A DNA stretch of 64,000 nt from Olsenella sp. oral taxon 807. Lineage in GTDB: Bacteria; Actinomycetota; Coriobacteriia; Coriobacteriales; Atopobiaceae. How positions within the stretch are numbered: position 1 is the stretch's first letter; every line of letters begins with the position of its first letter. Below the pieces are notes generated by a model, which saw only the letters and a list, made by a program, of their open reading frames with translations, was not told the DNA's origin and did no database searches. The position numbers and the translations under genes are program-made. Below, piece by piece: positions 60,203 through 64,000 of the stretch. Where the stretch lies: positions 2,356,001 to 2,420,000 of the forward strand of contig NZ_CP012069.2 of the NCBI RefSeq assembly GCF_001189515.2. Direction: 5' to 3'.

Positions 60203-61897
60203 CTACCCCTTGAGGGGAGACGGGCGCCCCGCCGCCACCCACGCGGGATAGAAGCCCTGAAACCACTTGGTGAAGAGCCCCATGAGCAAAGACAGCCCGC
60301 TCACCACCAAGCCCGAGTAGGCGTGCGCGGGAGTCGAGGCCAAAACCTGCGCCACGACGGCGTTCAGCGCGAACACGGCCGCCCAAGCAAGGGTGAGTAT
60401 GCGGTTGCAGGACATGAAGAGGGGGTTGCCAAGAGCCTTGTCCCCACCGTAGAGAGCCTTGACATAGTAGGCGGTAAACGGGACGCTCGTCGCGCACGAT
60501 GCCGCCCACATGGCCCCAAATAGCAGGTATGATGCGGGTTGCGCCCACAAGTTTCCCACGCCGGCAAGCATCGCCAGCGCGAGCAGGGACGCCATGGCCA
60601 TGGAGATATCGTCGTAGACGGTCAGCTCGTGCCGATGGAGCAGCAAGGGCTCGAGCGCGCAGACGCCAAGCACCACCATGCTGCCCAACGTCGCATCAAT
60701 GGGAACGCAGGCCCAGAACACCGTCAGTGGCAGCAGCGAGGCCAGCATCAGGGGAGGTCTTGCGGCAGGGCGCGAGGATTTCCGCACCGTGGCGGAGTCG
60801 GAGGACCCATCCCCTGTGCCAAAGACACTGTCCCAGTGAAGCATGAGAGAGAAGTCCCCCTCCACCGTGTAGAGGCCCTGCCCGAGCGCCTGCGAGCCCT
60901 CAATCTCGCCACGTGCTATCCTCTGCCAGAGCTCGAACGGCGTCTTGATCACCGTGGTCGCGGTGGCGGCGCGTCCCTCAACGACCGTTGCCTCCTGCTC
61001 GGTCAGGCTGATCTGGTATACCTCGCCTATATCGGTGTAGTCCATCTCGATGACGCGTAGCGTGCCTGAATATGACTTCGGGTTGTATAGCAGGGCCATC
61101 TGGCGGGTAAAGGCGAGGGCCTGAGGAGCGCTGGCTCTGGCCTTGCCACCCTGCCCACTCTGCTCAGCCTTGCCAGCGGCAACGTCCTTGTCGATGCCCC
61201 AGCTCGCATCCGCCATCGCCTCATAGGTCTCCTTTGGAAGGATGGGCTCGCTCAGGCGGCCTCTTGTCTCTGCGCCGATCGCGCCAGCAGCTGCGAACTC
61301 TCTTCCTGCCTGGCGCACGACTATCAGGTATGGGTCGGTCTTGCCGCGAAGCTCCCTCACACGAAACAGCTCGCCCTGCCCGCAGAACACGGTCTCGTAG
61401 TTGCTGCGCCCACAGATGTGATCAAACATGCCCGTCACGGCGTCATAGTTGCCCTTTGAGGTGTAGAACCCGCAGGTGGAGATCAGCACGTTACGCTTGT
61501 TCGACCGGTCGAAGCGCGAGGGGTGCGCCCCGTTTCCCACGCCGTCGCTTCGCTCGACCATGAACGGGAGCATGGTAGGCAGCTGCCTGTCTATGAGGGT
61601 CTTCAGGGGACCGGGCACGCCAAAGTAGTACAGGGGAAAGCTCCATATGGTCACGTCGGCCCATTTCTCGCTCTTAAGCACGCCTGTCATGTCATCGTGC
61701 ATGCAGCACTCGCCGGGCGTCTTGCTCCAGCAGGCAAAGCAACCCTTGCAGGGAGAGATGTCCGCCGTGCTCACGGCCATGGTGCGCAGCCCGATGTCGG
61801 GCATGGCGTCTCTCATGCCATCCAGGAACGCAGATGCAAGCCTCATGGAGTTGCTGGCGTCACCCTTTGGGCTGCCGTTGATGAGCAGGACATTCAT
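60203..61897 (-). CDS. NADPH-dependent FMN reductase fused to SCP2-like and membrane domains
   Basis: 564 aa from ATG 61897 (MNVLLINGSPKGDASNSMRLA). Residues ~1-190 are a flavodoxin-like FMN reductase with the Cys-rich CKGCFACWSKTPGECCMHDDM. Residues ~245-350 resemble a sterol-carrier/SCP2-type domain (YQISLTEQEATVVEGRAATATTVIKTPFELWQRIARGEI). From ~375 come four to five membrane segments. The three-part fusion would be a membrane-anchored reductase. The start overlaps the padR stop by 4 nt. Confidence 0.85.
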   Translation of the reverse strand: MNVLLINGSPKGDASNSMRLASAFLDGMRDAMPDIGLRTMAVSTADISPCKGCFACWSKTPGECCMHDDMTGVLKSEKWADVTIWSFPLYYFGVPGPLKTLIDRQLPTMLPFMVERSDGVGNGAHPSRFDRSNKRNVLISTCGFYTSKGNYDAVTGMFDHICGRSNYETVFCGQGELFRVRELRGKTDPYLIVVRQAGREFAAAGAIGAETRGRLSEPILPKETYEAMADASWGIDKDVAAGKAEQSGQGGKARASAPQALAFTRQMALLYNPKSYSGTLRVIEMDYTDIGEVYQISLTEQEATVVEGRAATATTVIKTPFELWQRIARGEIEGSQALGQGLYTVEGDFSLMLHWDSVFGTGDGSSDSATVRKSSRPAARPPLMLASLLPLTVFWACVPIDATLGSMVVLGVCALEPLLLHRHELTVYDDISMAMASLLALAMLAGVGNLWAQPASYLLFGAMWAASCATSVPFTAYYVKALYGGDKALGNPLFMSCNRILTLAWAAVFALNAVVAQVLASTPAHAYSGLVVSGLSLLMGLFTKWFQGFYPAWVAAGRPSPLKG

Positions 61898-62460
61898 CGC
61901 TGGTCTCCTTGCATCGTGTCGAGTCGTTCCCTGCAGGCTTGGCTCCACTCGCCGAGCATGCGGGCGTAACGCAGGCCGAAGTCAGCCGTCATCTCCCAGA
62001 AGGGCGACTTGTCGGCGTTGCCCGTGCGCGCACCGTAGCCCCCTACGATGTCGGGCACCTCTGACATCGCCGAGGCGAAGCGCTCAGAGGCTGCGACCAG
62101 CCCCCGCACGTAGCCAAGCTGCGCCTTTTCGTCAGCCTCACCCATGAAGAAGAGCCTCAAAAGGAGCGGAAAACGCATGCGCATGTCTGAGAGGGCACCG
62201 TCTTCGCCGCAGTCGAGCCAACAGGACAGCTCGCCTCGTCCGGCCTCGGTGATGGAGTAGACGCGGCGATTGGGCCGCCCGTCCTGCTCCTGCACGCAAC
62301 TGGTCGCAAGCCCCCCATCCTCGAGGTGCTGGAGCTCGCGGTAGATCTGACTGGTGCTCGCGTTCCAGAAGAACGCGAGGGAGTCCCTGAATATGGCCAT
62401 GATCTCGTATCCGGTCATGTCCCCGTAGCTCAGCAACCCGAGCACGCCGTACTTGAGCAT
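61894..62460 (-). CDS. PadR-family repressor
   Basis: 188 aa. The winged helix (MLKYGVLGLLSYGDMTGYEI, YRELQHLEDGGLA, RRVYSITEAGRGEL) is PadR, followed by a Vir_act_alpha_C-like helical dimerisation domain. Upstream are perfect palindromes. It is translationally coupled to the flavoreductase and probably represses both. Confidence 0.9.
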   Translation of the reverse strand: MLKYGVLGLLSYGDMTGYEIMAIFRDSLAFFWNASTSQIYRELQHLEDGGLATSCVQEQDGRPNRRVYSITEAGRGELSCWLDCGEDGALSDMRMRFPLLLRLFFMGEADEKAQLGYVRGLVAASERFASAMSEVPDIVGGYGARTGNADKSPFWEMTADFGLRYARMLGEWSQACRERLDTMQGDQR

Positions 62461-62475
62461 AGGTCCCCTTCCCTA

Positions 62476-62512
62476 AGTAGAATATTCTACTAATAGAGTA
62501 TACTACTAGTAG
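62476..62512. promoter_or_regulatory. PadR operator palindromes
   Basis: AGTAGAATATTCTACT (62476-62491) is a perfect 16-bp palindrome and CTACTAGTAG (62503-62512) a perfect 10-bp one, with TAGAATAT again just beyond. 16-52 bp before the padR start. Confidence 0.75.
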
Positions 62513-62638
62513 AATATGTCAAGAGGACTCTGTGCCAGGTTGCTCTGCACCGACCCACGGTCAGCGTGACGGGTGGTGACATGCCTTCGAGTCTTGTATG
62601 TCATCCGACGGGCGACATCGCCCGAGCTCCATGTGGCG

Positions 62639-63151
62639 CTATCGTCTCCTCGCCCGCTCGTCCACCTCCAGACGGATACGACGTGCGGGGACCGTGAGGA
62701 CGGCATGCGCCACGATGAGAAGGACGAGCGCCGCGCCAAGAGCTGGATGTACGGCGTGCAGGGCCTCTGCAGAGCGAGACCCCGAGACCAGCGTGATAAC
62801 GAGCGTGATCGGCAACGCCACCCATGAGATAATGCTATGTGCAGCATAGACGGCGGCGTCCTTGCGGGCCTTTGCGGCGACAAGGGCTCTGAACCTGAAG
62901 CCAAGCGGGGGGTTGATCTTCCCAGCGCTGGCAAGCTTCACCACGACAACCTCCACGACTTCTGCGACAAAGCAGAGGAGCAGCAGGGCGCTCGAGACGC
63001 CGTGCGCCCTGCGGGCAGCCTCTCCGACATCGGGGTGCACCGCCATGACCACACCAGAGATAACGACCACCAGAAAGGCTACCATGCCCACCATGTGCGT
63101 TATGAAGAATGTGAAGGGATGAAGGCGATAGTGGTCTTCCAGGCGGGTCAT
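62639..63151 (-). CDS. Four-helix membrane protein, cytochrome b-like topology
   Basis: 170 aa with four hydrophobic segments and histidines near segment ends (FFITHMVGMVAF, RRAHGVSSALLLL, AAHSIISWVALPI, VHPALGAALVLLIVAHAVL), a pattern seen in heme-b membrane anchors and DUF4405-type proteins. Heme binding is inference. It overlaps the CxxC protein gene by 4 nt. Confidence 0.6.
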   Translation of the reverse strand: MTRLEDHYRLHPFTFFITHMVGMVAFLVVVISGVVMAVHPDVGEAARRAHGVSSALLLLCFVAEVVEVVVVKLASAGKINPPLGFRFRALVAAKARKDAAVYAAHSIISWVALPITLVITLVSGSRSAEALHAVHPALGAALVLLIVAHAVLTVPARRIRLEVDERARRR

Positions 63152-63453
63152 CTGGCCCTCTTGAGCTCTGGGATCGCCGCGATGTCCTCCTCAGTGATGG
63201 GCTCATAGGCACGTTTACCCAGCACACGAGCATAGGAGGCACACCATGGACAGAGCTTGTCGTCGCTCGCGCGAACGGCCTGGTACCAGAAGCCCCGTTG
63301 CTTCTTACGAGCGATCTTGCACCCTGGGCACGTGTTCAAACAGAAGCTGACGCGCTTGAGGTCCTTCTCGCGCAGCCTCGCTTCCTCTTCGGGGGTTAAC
63401 GTGGTCTCCCAACCCAACGCTTCGTCCACAGTTGCCTCCGTCTCGCACGTCAA
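63148..63453 (-). CDS. Small CxxC protein (101 aa)
   Basis: 101 aa with three cysteine features: CLNTCPGCKIARKKQRG and LCPWCASY, i.e. two CxxC pairs that could bind zinc or an iron-sulfur centre. The rest is charged. Coupled to the four-helix membrane protein, so a redox pair is possible. Family not recognised. Confidence 0.6.
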   Translation of the reverse strand: MTCETEATVDEALGWETTLTPEEEARLREKDLKRVSFCLNTCPGCKIARKKQRGFWYQAVRASDDKLCPWCASYARVLGKRAYEPITEEDIAAIPELKRAR

Positions 63454-63589
63454 TGGTCGGTCGTACCGTACACGTTAGCTAACTTCATGTCAATCACCTG
63501 TCCCGCCTGGCGCGGCGGCGTCCCTGGACCGTTCGCACGAAAACCATGGACAAAGGAGGAATATGGCTGGGGCATGTCAGCCAGGCACG

Positions 63590-64000
63590 TCACCCAAGCC
63601 TGCGGGAGGCGCAGCTTGCCCGCTTGCCAGAAAACGCGATGCCCCAGCAGAGCCGACCTGCACCCGCAAGATCGATCCCGTAGCGCCTCTCTTCGGCCTG
63701 CCTGAGAGCGGCTTGTGAGAGCACATCGAGCCCTGCAGGCCCATCGTGCGCATCCTTGACCTCGATCACGATAGCAGGCAGAAGTCCCTGGTTCTCGAGC
63801 TCTGGCTCAAGCGCGATGTCAGGCCTACCGTCACCGGACTCACGGTTGGACTGCGGAAATCGGTAGCCCGCAATGTCGTAGACCAAGCCAAGAAGCAGCA
63901 TATGGTAGCTGTTCTCGCTCACAAGGTCGAGGTAGCTTGGCGAGTCAACAAGGATGTGTTCGAGCGCACACGCAAGGCCCGTCGCATCGCCCGAGACGAG
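63590..64000 (-). CDS. PD-(D/E)xK nuclease-like protein, 5' end beyond window
   Basis: The reading frame is open to the right edge (137 codons visible). SPSYLDLVSENSYHMLLLGLVYDIAGYRF, then GDGRPDIAL and AIVIEVKDA give the D...ExK nuclease signature found at the C-terminus of AAA-ATPase-like (DUF1703-type) proteins. The ATPase part would lie beyond 64000. Confidence 0.75.
   Translation of the reverse strand, partial: LVSGDATGLACALEHILVDSPSYLDLVSENSYHMLLLGLVYDIAGYRFPQSNRESGDGRPDIALEPELENQGLLPAIVIEVKDAHDGPAGLDVLSQAALRQAEERRYGIDLAGAGRLCWGIAFSGKRASCASRRLG

Noticed and set aside
1-64000. tRNA genes and rRNA genes
   Set aside because: Apart from the tRNA-like domain of tmRNA, I saw no convincing tRNA or rRNA sequence on either strand, although a by-eye scan could miss one.

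Overview
The window is GC-rich bacterial chromosome. An anaerobic actinomycete of the Coriobacteriia (Olsenella/Atopobium-like) is my best guess. It rests on the protein style, the split transketolase, rubredoxin, the ssrA tag ending in ALAA and the number of LytTR/DUF3021-type genes; no rRNA or other decisive marker is present.

Layout. (1) 1-9.85 kb is the right part of an integrated element (prophage or ICE). A tightly overlapping minus-strand replication/recombination block (HNH-like protein, DnaC-like ATPase, replisome organiser, SSB, RecT, DUF1351 protein, RusA, small membrane peptide, excisionase-like HTH) is followed by a lysogeny switch (Cro-like and CI/S24 repressors facing each other over repeated TTGGT motifs). 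A tyrosine recombinase ends 138 bp from the 3' end of ssrA. The left end lies outside the window. (2) 9.8-23.7 kb is mostly core: ssrA (tmRNA), a DUF1275 membrane protein, rubredoxin, smpB, a TPR-like protein, rnr, ftsX, ftsE with a long N-terminal extension, split transketolase, transaldolase, a YitT protein and prfB. It also holds a scar where an AlbA_2-type gene is joined to the C-terminal third of a ulaE-like epimerase, and two repeat tracts. (3) 23.7-47.8 kb is an unusual island. It contains an oversized housekeeping SecA (1315 aa), a pseudokinase-like protein with a similar low-complexity tail, two Sel1-repeat genes with duplicated promoters and damaged 3' ends, an AbiE-like toxin-antitoxin operon whose nucleotidyltransferase is split, an AAA/DUF234 ATPase, an Rpn-type nuclease gene bracketed by ~0.65 kb direct repeats of a secA 3' end, two further full-length SecA paralogues in tandem, and a 993-aa STAND/BTAD-type regulator. 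Each extra SecA has lost a different part of the canonical ATPase motifs. (4) 48-64 kb is accessory metabolism and regulation: methyltransferase, DUF4143 ATPase with three 34-bp-spaced iterons, SDR, RsmJ, flavodoxin, nitroreductase, LytTR-DUF3021 pair, DUF2974 hydrolase, a ~600 bp tract of about 15 short bidirectional repeats, a TetR-MFS operon, a PadR-flavoreductase operon, a four-helix membrane protein with a CxxC protein, and the end of a PD-(D/E)XK protein.

How the genes may work together. The ssrA-smpB-rnr neighbourhood is the trans-translation/RNA-quality module, with ssrA used as the integration target of the element. In the SecA island, the duplicated SecA genes sit downstream of a large regulator and share the neighbourhood with Sel1-repeat proteins. 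A regulated accessory export or SecA-modulating system is the most interesting hypothesis, but no SecY2, Asp-type partner or obvious exported substrate is visible, so it remains an inference.
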